This document shows positions 45,163 through 53,998 of a DNA stretch of 64,000 bases, piece by piece. The stretch's first letter is position 1, and every line of letters starts with the position of its first letter. The stretch covers positions 11,705 through 75,704 of the forward strand of contig CBDUXP010000016.1 in the NCBI GenBank assembly GCA_965371225.1, in the 5' to 3' direction. The position numbers were made by a program, and so were the translations under genes. The stretch comes from CBDUXP01 sp965371225 [NCBI: uncultured bacterium] (GTDB lineage Bacteria; Abyssobacteria; SURF-5; CBDUXP01). Under the pieces are notes generated by a model that made no database searches, was not told where the DNA came from, and saw only the letters and a list, made by a program, of their open reading frames with translations.

Positions 45163-47610
45163 TCAGCACTTGATACGCGTCATGTCGGGATCGTACAGCG
45201 GCCGAAGCTGGAGCGTGCAGGGGACGCGGTGCGCAGCGACCTCTAGCTCGTACTCCCCTGAAGTCAGGTAGGTACGATCGACGCCCGCGGCATTCCGCAC
45301 GTAGCCGTAGCCAATATTCGTCTGCACCGTGTAGCCCCACCCGCCGCTGCTGAGCCACCCGACGCGCTCGCCATTGCGGTAAATGGTTTCGCGGCCCAGC
45401 AGGATCACGTCCGGATCGTCCACGGTAAAACACGCGAGCCGCTTCTGGAGGCCCGCCGCCCGCTGGGCTTCGAGCGCCTCCCGCCCGCAAAACGGCCTGT
45501 CCCCCTTCAACTTCACGGCCCAGCCCATGCCCGCCTCCAGGGGCGTGTAGTCCGGCCCCACTTCCGCGCCCCAGACGCGATAGCCCTTCTCCAGGCGCAG
45601 CGACTCGATGGCGCGGTAGCCGGCATTCACGATCCCGTGCTCCTGCCCGGCGGCCATGAGGGCGTCGTAGACGGCCGCCGCACCCGCGGAGGGCATGTGC
45701 AGTTCCCAGCCCAGTTCCCCCACGTAGGTCACGCGCAAGGCCCAGACGCGGACCCCCGCTATCTCCAGGTCCGCCACACTGCCGAAGGGCAAGGCCGCGT
45801 CGGACACGTCGGTCTCGGTCACCCGGTGCAGGACGTTTCGCGCCCGGGGCCCCATCAGCGCGAGCACCGCCATCTCTTCCGTCACGTCGGTGAGCTGCAC
45901 CGTCGCGTCGGCCGGCAGGTTCCGGCCAATCCAGTGGAAGTCGCGGGTGCGAAAGCCCGTGCCGGTCACGAGGTAGAAGCGGTCCGCCGTGAGCCGGGAC
46001 ACCGTCAAGTCGCACTCGATCCCCCCCTGCGCGTTGAGCAGTTGGGTATACGTGAGGCGGCCGGGCGGCTTGCTCACGTCGTTTGCGCAGAGCCACTGCA
46101 GCGCGGCCTCGGCCCCCGGGCCGTCTACCCGGAACTTGGCGAAGGAACTCTCGTCGAAAAGCGCCACGCGCTCCCGGCACGCCTGATGTTCCGCGCCGAC
46201 GGCGGCGAACCAGTTCTGCCGCCCGAAGGAATAGACATCCTCCGGCGACTCCCCGTCCCGGGCGAACCAATTGGGCCGCTCCCAGCCCAGCTTCGAGCCG
46301 AAGCACGCGCCGGCGGCCTTGAGGTGCGCGTACAGGGGCGACCGCAAGCGCGGCCGGGCGCTCTGATGTTCCTCGTGCGGCCACGACATGGTGTAATGCT
46401 TGCCGTACAGTTCGAGCGTCCGCGCGCGCACCCATTCCACATCGCGGTGAACGGACCCGAACCGCCGGATGTCGACCGGCCAGAGATCCACCGGCGGCTC
46501 CCCCGCCAAGACCCACTCGGCGAGCGCCTTGCCCGCTCCCCCCGCCGCCGCAATTCCGAACGCATTGAATCCCGCACCGACGAAGAAGTTCGCGACCTCG
46601 GGCGCCTCGCCGAGAATGAAGTTGCCGTCGGGCGTAAAGCTCTCCGGTCCGTTGATGAGTTCCCGAATTCCCGCGGTCTCCAGGGCGGGCACCCGGTGCG
46701 CGGCCTGCACGAGCAGCGGCTCGAAATGCGCCCAGTCGGGTGGGAGCAGCTTGCCGTTAAAATCGGCGGGAATGCCATCCTGCGCCCACGGCAGCGGGTT
46801 CGGCTCATACCCGCCCATGATGAGGCCGCCTACCTCCTCCTTGAAGTAGACGAGCCGGTCGGGATCGCGCAAGGTCGGCAACCCGGAATCGGCACCGGCG
46901 ATGGGTTCCGTGATGATGTACTGGTGTTGCACGGAGACCAGCGGCACGGACACCCCCGCCATCGCGCCGATGTGCCGCGCCCATTGGCCGGCACAATTGA
47001 TGAGCCGTTCGCAGATGATGTCGCCTCCTGCGGTGTGGACGGCTGCGACCCGCCCGTCCTGTACGCGAATGCCCGTGACCGCGCAGTCTTCGATGATGCG
47101 GACGCCGCCCTGCCGCGCGCCGCGCGCCAGCGCCTGGGTGATGTCGGCCGGATTCGCCTGCCCGTCCGCCGGCAAGAAGGCCGCGCCCACGAGGTCGGCG
47201 ACATCCATGATGGGCCAGAGGGCGTGTGCCTCGCGCGGGGACAGGATCTCCATCTCCAGCCCGAACGACCGGCCGGTGGTCGCCCCGCGCTGTAGCTCGA
47301 TCAGACGGTCAGCGTTGCATGCCAGCCGCAGGCCGCCGTTCCGTTTCCATCCCGTCGCCTGGCCCGTCTCCGCTTCCAACCGGTCGTACAGCTCGACGGA
47401 ATATTTCAGGAGCTGGGTGACGTTGCGCGACGATCGCAATTGGCCGACCAGGCCCGCGGCGTGAAAGGTGGAGCCGGAGGTGAGTTGGGCCCGTTCGAGC
47501 AGGACGACGTCTTTCGCCCCGGCGTGCGCCAGGTGATACGCGGTCGAACAGCCGATGATGCCGCCGCCGATGATGACGATTTCCGCCTGGGTCGGGACGG
47601 CAGCGCTCAT
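45163..47610 (-). CDS. FAD-dependent dimethylglycine/sarcosine dehydrogenase-like protein with GcvT domain
   Basis: An 815-residue protein. The DAO-type FAD domain begins 'VIIGGGIIGCSTAYHLA', and His50 in 'SGSTFHAAGLVGQL' is at the position that binds FAD covalently in dimethylglycine dehydrogenase. 'ELINGPESFTPDGNFILGEAPEV' is typical of the family. The C-terminal half (about 430-815) is a GcvT aminomethyltransferase domain that would transfer the released one-carbon unit to tetrahydrofolate ('ERVALFDESSFAKFRVDGPGAE', 'RAIESLRLEKGYRVWG'). ATG 47610 overlaps the TGA of the choline-kinase-like gene (ATGA). A role in choline/betaine or other N-methyl amine breakdown is likely. Confidence 0.9.
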   Translation of the reverse strand: MSAAVPTQAEIVIIGGGIIGCSTAYHLAHAGAKDVVLLERAQLTSGSTFHAAGLVGQLRSSRNVTQLLKYSVELYDRLEAETGQATGWKRNGGLRLACNADRLIELQRGATTGRSFGLEMEILSPREAHALWPIMDVADLVGAAFLPADGQANPADITQALARGARQGGVRIIEDCAVTGIRVQDGRVAAVHTAGGDIICERLINCAGQWARHIGAMAGVSVPLVSVQHQYIITEPIAGADSGLPTLRDPDRLVYFKEEVGGLIMGGYEPNPLPWAQDGIPADFNGKLLPPDWAHFEPLLVQAAHRVPALETAGIRELINGPESFTPDGNFILGEAPEVANFFVGAGFNAFGIAAAGGAGKALAEWVLAGEPPVDLWPVDIRRFGSVHRDVEWVRARTLELYGKHYTMSWPHEEHQSARPRLRSPLYAHLKAAGACFGSKLGWERPNWFARDGESPEDVYSFGRQNWFAAVGAEHQACRERVALFDESSFAKFRVDGPGAEAALQWLCANDVSKPPGRLTYTQLLNAQGGIECDLTVSRLTADRFYLVTGTGFRTRDFHWIGRNLPADATVQLTDVTEEMAVLALMGPRARNVLHRVTETDVSDAALPFGSVADLEIAGVRVWALRVTYVGELGWELHMPSAGAAAVYDALMAAGQEHGIVNAGYRAIESLRLEKGYRVWGAEVGPDYTPLEAGMGWAVKLKGDRPFCGREALEAQRAAGLQKRLACFTVDDPDVILLGRETIYRNGERVGWLSSGGWGYTVQTNIGYGYVRNAAGVDRTYLTSGEYELEVAAHRVPCTLQLRPLYDPDMTRIKC

Positions 47611-48482
47611 GACGCGCCCTGGAACTCCTCGTACGCGCGCTCGAATCGCGCCAGGTTCTCGTCGGTGTACGCGGCGAAATCAAAATCGAGGGTCGCGTGG
47701 AGTTCCTGCACCACACTCCACAGGGTTTCGCGCAGGAGCGAGACACACTGGATGGCGTGATAGCGCCGCCGTTCGGCGGCCTCCAGGCGTCGGCCGAAGT
47801 ACGCCTCCAGCAGCCAGCCCTGCTGCTCCGGGGGGAGTTGGCTGTTGGAGGCCAGATTGGCCAGGTCGAACAGGGCGGTGTTCCACCCGGCGTATTCCCA
47901 GTCCACCAGCCAGATGGTCCGGCCATCGTCGATGAAGTTGGCGGGGAGCAGATCGTTGTGGCAGAACACGGGTTGAATCGGGCCCACGGCGCGTTCCAGT
48001 TCCCCGTTCGCGGCCGACCACCCCGCGAGACGCGCGCCCACGCGGCTCGTGCCCGATTGCGCGGTGGCAAGGTAGTTGCGGCAAACTTGGAACGGCCAGA
48101 ACATGAGCGTCGCCCCGTGCAGGTGGCGCGGCATGTCTGTGTGGCAGCGGCGCAAGACGGGCACGAGCCGCTCTAGCATTTCCGGGCGGCGGACCGCGTC
48201 CTCCGTCAGGGTGGTGCCGTCAACGAATCGCATGACCAGGGCGCCGGGTTCGTGGTGGACGATCTCCGGGCCCAGCCCACAGGCGTGGGCGGCACGGCAG
48301 GTGGCCAGCTCTTGGGTCCGCACCACCCCGTGCAGCGGCAGGTCCTCCCCGATGCGCACCACAAAGGTCTCTTCCCCGTCCCGCACCACGAAGTTCGTGT
48401 TCGTGATCCCGCCGCCGAGGGGCTGTGGATCCACCGGCCCGGACCAACACGACAACTGCGCCGCGCGATCGCGGGGCGGCAT
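47607..48482 (-). CDS. choline/ethanolamine kinase-like phosphotransferase
   Basis: A 291-residue kinase of the choline kinase/APH fold. Glycine-rich start 'LGGGITNTNFVV', 'FVVRIGEDL' with the strand-3 basic residue, the Brenner motif 'VFCHNDLLPANFI' with catalytic Asp177, and 'TIWLVDWEYAG' with the metal-binding Asp194 are present. It should phosphorylate choline or a similar small alcohol or amine. It is coupled to the dimethylglycine dehydrogenase-like gene. The start is unsettled: ATG 48482 has its AGGAGG 24 bases away, whereas an in-frame ATT at 48500 lies five bases after that AGGAGG. Confidence 0.85.
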   Translation of the reverse strand: MPPRDRAAQLSCWSGPVDPQPLGGGITNTNFVVRDGEETFVVRIGEDLPLHGVVRTQELATCRAAHACGLGPEIVHHEPGALVMRFVDGTTLTEDAVRRPEMLERLVPVLRRCHTDMPRHLHGATLMFWPFQVCRNYLATAQSGTSRVGARLAGWSAANGELERAVGPIQPVFCHNDLLPANFIDDGRTIWLVDWEYAGWNTALFDLANLASNSQLPPEQQGWLLEAYFGRRLEAAERRRYHAIQCVSLLRETLWSVVQELHATLDFDFAAYTDENLARFERAYEEFQGAS

Positions 48483-48697
48483 GGGCTCGGATGCGTGAAT
48501 GGGTTCCTCCTCTCCGCCGCGCCGTACCTTACTGGGCGACGAAAGACGCCGTCAAAATCGCAAACGTGGCCCTCGAGCCAAATGTATACTGCATGTATGC
48601 GGCCTCGGTCGCTTCCCCTCCACCGCGTTCGGCGCGTACTGGGCGCGCGGCGGCGCCCGTGGCCGCGTTCACGAGTATCAGATTTTGCTAGGGTGAC

Positions 48698-49969
48698 GTG
48701 CTCCCAACCCTAAAGACCGCGCTCTACGTGGCGCTCACCCTGGTCTGTCTGCCTCCCCTCCTGACCGGCGTCGTCGATCCTTCGGGGGTGTTTCAGTGGA
48801 TCGACGTGGCGGGGTTCAATCGCGAGAAGACCAAGCTGATGTCCGCCGGCGCACGTGAGGCGAAGTCCCTCGCCTTGTTGCGAGGGGAGTTTGACACCCT
48901 GTTATTGGGGTCGTCGCGATCGTTCATTGGGCTGGACCCGGAATCCCCGGTGCTGGGCGACCGCAGCGCCTACGACGCCAGCCTGGGTGCGGTGAATATG
49001 TGCGAGCTGTACTACGTGTTCGACTACGCGCTACGCCATCAGCGGTTGCGGACGCTCATCTTCAGCGTCGATTTTCTGTCCTTCAGTGGCATGGCAACGG
49101 TCGGTGGGGATTTCCGCCAGTCGGGTTTCGGCGGGCGCTCACCCGCGACGCTACACCTGCGCTACCTGTACGGGCAGCACACCCTCCGGCAGGCGGCGTT
49201 CACCGTGTGGACGAACCTGCGGGGACGCAAGGCCCCCTACACACCGCGCGGATCGCTGTTGGGGCATCGGAAGTGGCGGCCACCTGTGGACCACCATCGG
49301 CTGTTCATGTTCCGGCTCGAAGAAGATCTCGTCTTCCTCGAGGAAGGACACTATGCGGGATTCGTCTACGGACCCGATCGGCTGGAGGCCCTGGCGCGGA
49401 TCTTCGAGCGCTGCCGCACCGAGGGGATCGCGGTCTATGCGTTCATCTCGCCGGTCCACGCGCGCCAACTGGAGACCTTGCGCGCGATGTCTCTCTATCC
49501 GCTCTATGAACAGTGGAAGCGGGATCTGGTGCAGCGCGTCGAGCGGATACGTGCTACCCATCCCGCCGCCACGCCCCTCGAGCTGTGGGACTTCAGTGGG
49601 TACAACAGCGTGACCGTGGAGCCGGTCCCGCCCGCCGGGGACACCCAGACCCGGATGCGATGGTACTGGGAGCACTCGCACTACACCTACGCCACCGGCG
49701 ACATGGTGTTGAGTCGGATGTTTCAAGGGGCGGCTGCCCCGGCCTCCATCCCGGACGATTTCGGGGTGCGCCTGACGTCCGACACCATTGAAGCGCACCA
49801 GGCGCACATCCGCCAGGCGCGGGCCCGGTATGCCGAAACGCACCCGGCTGACATCGCCGAAGTGGAAACCATGTTCAGGGACACGGCCGCGCGACGCCCC
49901 TCGCCGACGCATCCGGACGCCTTCCCACGCGGCCCGCAGTTGGCGTGCCGTATTGACGACTGCCCCTAA
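48698..49969 (+). CDS. membrane-anchored protein, possibly SGNH-like; function unknown
   Basis: A 423-residue protein. Residues 5-26 ('LKTALYVALTLVCLPPLLTGVV') form a signal anchor, so the rest should be outside the membrane. 'FDTLLLGSSRSFIGLDPE' near residue 71 recalls the G-x-S block of SGNH/GDSL-type proteins such as AlgX/AlgJ, and 'WYWEHSHYTYATGDMVLSRM' near 335 could supply His. I cannot confirm a catalytic triad. Start GTG 48698 has AGGG just upstream. It is convergent with the basic protein at 50000 and has no operon partner. Exopolysaccharide modification is one guess, with low certainty. Confidence 0.65.
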   Translation: MLPTLKTALYVALTLVCLPPLLTGVVDPSGVFQWIDVAGFNREKTKLMSAGAREAKSLALLRGEFDTLLLGSSRSFIGLDPESPVLGDRSAYDASLGAVNMCELYYVFDYALRHQRLRTLIFSVDFLSFSGMATVGGDFRQSGFGGRSPATLHLRYLYGQHTLRQAAFTVWTNLRGRKAPYTPRGSLLGHRKWRPPVDHHRLFMFRLEEDLVFLEEGHYAGFVYGPDRLEALARIFERCRTEGIAVYAFISPVHARQLETLRAMSLYPLYEQWKRDLVQRVERIRATHPAATPLELWDFSGYNSVTVEPVPPAGDTQTRMRWYWEHSHYTYATGDMVLSRMFQGAAAPASIPDDFGVRLTSDTIEAHQAHIRQARARYAETHPADIAEVETMFRDTAARRPSPTHPDAFPRGPQLACRIDDCP

Positions 49970-49999
49970 GGCTCGGGGGGCGGCCCGGCCGCAGCCTGT

Positions 50000-50932
50000 T
50001 TACCGGGCCGCGCGCCCGTTCTTCGAACGGGGCCCCCGCCATTTCGGCCGGGGGGGGCGATCCCGGGGTGCGCGGATCGGCGCTTTCCGCCGCTTCGTTC
50101 GGGGCATGAATGAGGGGAGCCGGTGCGACCCCTCCCGCGCCCAGATGGCCGTACAGAGTTCCCGCAATGACCGTTCGCGGGGGACGCCCTGCGCAATGGC
50201 CCGGGGAATGTGCTGCTCGCCGGTCTGCAACATGGCGTACAGGGCGACCGGCGCGTAGCCCGTTTGCGCCAGCGTGTCCAGGATCATCGCCTGGCGCCGG
50301 CGCGACGCTTGCGTTCGCGGTGCGCCACAGAGGTCCCAGAACAAACTCATGAGGTGCCGCTGGGCCAGCGTCGTCCGGAAGCGCCGGGCCCGCGGCTTGT
50401 TGGCTTGCGCCCGGGCCCGGCGGACGGCCGTAGGTGAGACTCCCAGCCGGGCCGCCGTGAGCTTGAGCGCGATCTCCGACAGTTTCGGCCCGTCCTCCCG
50501 CTCGATCCCCGCCAGAAACTGGCCCACATACCGCCGGGGAACGGGCAGCATCCGGTTGTACACGATGTTCACCCGGTCCGTCACGCGGATGCGGCACAGC
50601 ATGGGCTCGCGGGCCTCCAGGCAATCGAGAGTCGCGGGATCATAGAGGCACTGCTGCACGAATTCATGCATGACGTCATACTCGTCCGCGCAAAACTCGA
50701 AGTCCACACCAGTGGGGTCCCCGGCTTCCGGGGGGGCGTACAGGATTTCCCGCAGCCGGGTGACGCGCTCGTGCAGCGCGAGCTTCCCATTGCCGCGGCC
50801 GCGACCGTAGCGCGCCGCCCAATGTTGTAGGAGCAGCCCGCTCGCGTGTAATTCCAGTTCGGGCCAGGGAGTCTTCGGCTTCGGCCGCGGGCGCCGGCGG
50901 CGCGTGGTCCCGGGGGACTTAGACGTCCCCAT
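50000..50932 (-). CDS. basic protein of unknown function with a possible helix-turn-helix
   Basis: A 310-residue, Arg-rich protein I do not recognise. The first 22 residues and the last 45 are strongly basic. The middle is a normal globular sequence, with 'FCADEYDVMHEFVQQCLYD' and 'RVTDRVNIVYNRMLPVPRRYVGQFLAGI'. 'LSEIALKLTAARLGVSPTAVRRAR' (about 155-178) looks like a helix-turn-helix, so nucleic-acid binding is possible. GAGGG lies six bases before ATG 50932. It is convergent with the gene at 48698 and divergent from the cupin gene. Confidence 0.6.
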   Translation of the reverse strand: MGTSKSPGTTRRRRPRPKPKTPWPELELHASGLLLQHWAARYGRGRGNGKLALHERVTRLREILYAPPEAGDPTGVDFEFCADEYDVMHEFVQQCLYDPATLDCLEAREPMLCRIRVTDRVNIVYNRMLPVPRRYVGQFLAGIEREDGPKLSEIALKLTAARLGVSPTAVRRARAQANKPRARRFRTTLAQRHLMSLFWDLCGAPRTQASRRRQAMILDTLAQTGYAPVALYAMLQTGEQHIPRAIAQGVPRERSLRELCTAIWAREGSHRLPSFMPRTKRRKAPIRAPRDRPPRPKWRGPRSKNGRAAR

Positions 50933-51169
50933 ACGATGCCCTCACTCTGCCGTGCACGGTCCGCCTACGTTCATCGACCAAACTTGCCGACTATTGTACC
51001 TGATTCGAACCAGCATTGGGACTGTTACCGGAGGTGCACCGGCCAACCTGGGTGCAGCCGACATGCCCTGCCCCGTGCGGCGCCGGGCCCGCGCGCAGGC
51101 CGCCCCGTGCGGTACACTGGTCGGGCCCCGGCGCGGTACGGCCCCGGGCAGCCCGAAAGGACCATCCGC

Positions 51170-51709
51170 ATGAGCGAGTCACCAGCGGCAGTTTCCGGCG
51201 TTCCCACTGCTTTCCACCGTAGCGAAAGCGACCTCCCCTTCGTCGATATCGCCGAGGGCGCGCAGTTGCAGTTGCTGCAGGTGGACATCGGCGGGGGCCT
51301 CTGGGTCGTGCGGAACCGCTTCGCGCCGGGCACGACGATTCAGCGGCACAAGCACACGGGGGAAGTCTTCGCGTTCACGACCGCGGGCTCCTGGCGCTAC
51401 CTGGAATACCCCGAGATCAACACGGCGGGGTCGTATCTCTATGAGCCGGCCGGGTCGATTCACACGCTGCACGTGCCGAAGACCAACGACGGCATCACCG
51501 ACGTGTCGTTCGCCATTCGCGGCGCAAATCTGAATCTCGACGACGAAGGCAACGTCGAGAGCGTGATCGACGCGGGGGTCGTGCTCTCCGTCTACGTCGC
51601 CCTGTGCGAGGCCTTGGGCCACGGCCAGCCCGACGTCATCGGCGCCACGCCGGAGGCCATGGCCGCGGCCGCCGACTTCGACCTGTCGACGGTGATCCAG
51701 TCCAGCTGA
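51170..51709 (+). CDS. cupin-domain dioxygenase-like protein (2,4'-dihydroxyacetophenone dioxygenase type)
   Basis: A 179-residue single cupin. Metal ligands are His60, His62 and Glu66 in 'QRHKHTGEVFAF', with a further His at 98 or 101 ('SIHTLHV'). The order and spacing fit the 2,4'-dihydroxyacetophenone dioxygenase-like cupins, which cleave C-C bonds with iron and oxygen. The true substrate is unknown. AAAGGA lies eight bases before ATG 51170. Its last 112 bases, including noncoding sequence after the stop, recur at 53887, after the ankyrin gene. Confidence 0.85.
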   Translation: MSESPAAVSGVPTAFHRSESDLPFVDIAEGAQLQLLQVDIGGGLWVVRNRFAPGTTIQRHKHTGEVFAFTTAGSWRYLEYPEINTAGSYLYEPAGSIHTLHVPKTNDGITDVSFAIRGANLNLDDEGNVESVIDAGVVLSVYVALCEALGHGQPDVIGATPEAMAAAADFDLSTVIQSS

Positions 51710-51734
51710 CCCGCAGGCGGCCTGGGCCTGGGCG
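51623..51734 (+). repeat. direct repeat, copy 1 (cupin 3' end)
   Basis: This 112-base stretch covers the last 29 codons of the cupin gene and 25 bases after the stop. It matches 53887-53998 at 107 of 112 positions in the same orientation. Weaker similarity extends upstream to about 51601. Confidence 0.9.
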
Positions 51735-51926
51735 CATCACTTCCTAACGCGTACGTCGGTCGCGCCAAAGCCCACGCCCGCGTAGCTGGGAGTGTCCGGA
51801 TCGTGACAGCGCCCGTCGAGTCGCGGTCGCGCGGCTGTCCCCGCGATCCGTACGTCCGATGCACGCCTGCCTCACCATGCCCCCGAACGGGCCTCAGCGC
51901 GCTATAGTTTTGTAGGACGATCCCCT

Positions 51927-53849
51927 ATGCGACGCCGACGTGTGTGGACTGCATTCGTATTCTGTGCATTGCTGTCAGGCTTCGCCGCTACCACCGGCAC
52001 CGCCGGCGAACCGCAGCAGGCAGCGGCGTCGGACCAGGATTTTCTGGATGCCGTGCGCGCGGGCGACGCAGGGGGTGTAGCCAGCGCCCTGGATCACGGC
52101 GCGCAGGTGCAGCTCGTGGACGGACTGAATCGTAGTGCGCTGCACGCCGCCGCCGCCGTGGGCAGCGTGCCCGTGATGAGCATCCTGTTGGACGCGGGGG
52201 CGGACATCGATGCGCCGGACGCGAACGGGCAAACCCCCCTCGTCGAGGCGATAGCCGGGGGATGCCTGGAAGCAGTGGACTTCTTGCTCGAACGCGGCGC
52301 GTCGATCAGGGCCATGCCAGCGAGGGCGCAACCGCCACTGTATGCGGTGGCCGCTTTGGGCCAAGCGTTCTTCCGCTGGCACCATAAGCCCAACGCACTG
52401 TGCGGCACGGGGGGGACGGAGGCCGAGCGCGAGGCCTTCGTGGTGTCGGCGTTCGAGCGGCTGCACAGCGCGGCGGCCGACGTAAACGAACCGTATCACC
52501 CGCGCCAGTGGACACCGTTACATATGGCGGCAGTGGGTCCGGCGCCGTCGCGCGTGGCCTGGTTGCTCGCGCACGGCGCCGACGCGAACGCAACAGATAG
52601 ACACGGGATCACGCCATTGGAACTCGCGGCAGGAGGGTACCGCCATCCAACACGGCCAGCGAATCTGGCGCTCTTACTCCCGCACACCTCGGACCCGGCG
52701 GCGCTCAATCGCACGCTGGCCGGCCTGGCGGCGCGGGGGCAGTTCGAAGCCGCCCGGCTACTCCTGGACGCCGGTGCAGCGCCGACGGCAAACGCCCTGG
52801 GAGCGGCGGCCGGCGCGAGGCCGACCAGGGAAGCGTTGGCCTTGCTGACCCTGTTTTTGGACCGAGGCATGGATCCGAATGAGCGTACGACGGGTCCTGT
52901 TGAGGGGGTGGGACATGGAAGACTGCCGCTGGCCGCCGCGGCGGCGGCGGAGTCCGCGGCGGGCGTGAAACTGTTGTTGGCTGCCGGGGCGGCCGTAAAT
53001 GGGACGGACGTGGTCGGCCCACCCCAGTGGACCGGCTTGGGGGGAGTGCAGGGGCCGGCGATCCACCACGCAGCCAGCCGAGGCAACGAGAGGATCTACG
53101 AAATCCTGAAGGCGCACGGGGCTGACTTGACCGCACTGAACGCGTGGGGCGGCACCCTGTTGCACTCGGCCCTCGTGCTGCGGCACCAGCAACGGGGGAT
53201 GCGCCCCGACGCGGCAATCAAAGCATTCGTGGACCAGCGACTGCGGGAAGGAGCGGACCCCAACGCGCGGGACGCGGGGGGCGCCACTCCGCTATTCGTC
53301 GGCATTCGCAACCACGCCAACGGCGATGTCCTCCGCGCATTGTTGGCGGCCGGTGCGGATGCATCGGCCGCGCTCCCGGACGGCGTCACCGCATTGGCCG
53401 AGGCGGTGACGTATGACAACGGAGTGGCAGCCGCGATCCTGATTGCGCGCGGGGCTGACGTGGGGTGGCGGGACGCAGACGGCTTGACGCTCCTGCACCG
53501 GGTGGCACGGGGGAGCGGCCTGTCTCCCACCCCGAAAATGATCGACCTGTTGGTTGGCGCGGGCTTGCCAGTGGACGCGACGGACCGGCAGGGCCGTACG
53601 GCGCTGCACCACGTCGGTTACCAGGAAAACCTGGACGCGCTGCTGGCCCACGGCGCTGACATTAACGCCGTGGACTCGGACGGGCGTACGCCGCTCCATC
53701 TCCACGCTCGGAACGGTTCGTTTGTGACCCGGGCGTTCCTGGCGGCGAACGCGAGACGGGACATCAGAGACAACGCCGGGTTCACGGCTGTGGAGCTTGC
53801 GGAACGCAGCCAACGCAAACTCGTACTGCGCTGGTTTGAAGAATTCTAG
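51927..53849 (+). CDS. exported ankyrin-repeat protein
   Basis: A 640-residue protein. Residues 1-27 form a signal peptide ('RRRRVWTAFVFCALLSGFAATTGTAG'), so it is probably periplasmic or secreted. The rest consists of ankyrin repeats, for example 'NRSALHAAAAVGSVPVMSILLDAGADIDA', 'GQTPLVEAIAGGCLEAVDFLLERGA' and the final 'GRTPLHLHARNGSFVTRAFLAANARRD'. Ankyrin arrays bind other proteins; no enzymatic domain is present. AGGA lies about ten bases before ATG, and a TATAGT at 51903 may be a -10 element. It lies between a cupin gene and a 3' fragment of a second cupin gene, so it was probably inserted into or rearranged with a cupin tandem. Confidence 0.9.
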   Translation: MRRRRVWTAFVFCALLSGFAATTGTAGEPQQAAASDQDFLDAVRAGDAGGVASALDHGAQVQLVDGLNRSALHAAAAVGSVPVMSILLDAGADIDAPDANGQTPLVEAIAGGCLEAVDFLLERGASIRAMPARAQPPLYAVAALGQAFFRWHHKPNALCGTGGTEAEREAFVVSAFERLHSAAADVNEPYHPRQWTPLHMAAVGPAPSRVAWLLAHGADANATDRHGITPLELAAGGYRHPTRPANLALLLPHTSDPAALNRTLAGLAARGQFEAARLLLDAGAAPTANALGAAAGARPTREALALLTLFLDRGMDPNERTTGPVEGVGHGRLPLAAAAAAESAAGVKLLLAAGAAVNGTDVVGPPQWTGLGGVQGPAIHHAASRGNERIYEILKAHGADLTALNAWGGTLLHSALVLRHQQRGMRPDAAIKAFVDQRLREGADPNARDAGGATPLFVGIRNHANGDVLRALLAAGADASAALPDGVTALAEAVTYDNGVAAAILIARGADVGWRDADGLTLLHRVARGSGLSPTPKMIDLLVGAGLPVDATDRQGRTALHHVGYQENLDALLAHGADINAVDSDGRTPLHLHARNGSFVTRAFLAANARRDIRDNAGFTAVELAERSQRKLVLRWFEEF

Positions 53850-53871
53850 GGTTGTCCACCAGCCCGCCTGC

Positions 53872-53973
53872 CTGTGCAAGGCCTATGGCCAGCCCGACGT
53901 CATCGGCGCCACACCCGAGGCCATGGCCGCGGCCGCCGACTTCGACCTGTCGACGGTGATCCAGTCGAGCTGA
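53872..53973 (+). pseudogene. 3' remnant of a second cupin gene
   Basis: Thirty-three in-frame codons ending in TGA read 'LCKAYGQPDVIGATPEAMAA...TVIQSS', nearly the same as the C-terminus of the cupin at 51170 ('LCEALGHGQPDVIG...'). No start codon or N-terminal domain precedes it. The two-residue deletion and changes at its 5' side suggest it comes from a paralogue rather than an exact recent copy. Confidence 0.85.
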
Positions 53974-53998
53974 CCCGCAGGCGGCGTGGGCCCGGGCG
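53887..53998 (+). repeat. direct repeat, copy 2
   Basis: This stretch matches 51623-51734 at 107 of 112 bases. It ends exactly at the stop codon of the convergent acyl-CoA dehydrogenase gene (53999), so the repeat boundary abuts that gene. Confidence 0.9.

Noticed and set aside
50995-51015. T-loop-like sequence (CTGATTCGAACCAG) that could mark a tRNA
   Set aside because: The T-stem has a mismatch, and neither an acceptor partner nor an anticodon arm is found. It is better seen as an imperfect palindrome between divergent genes.
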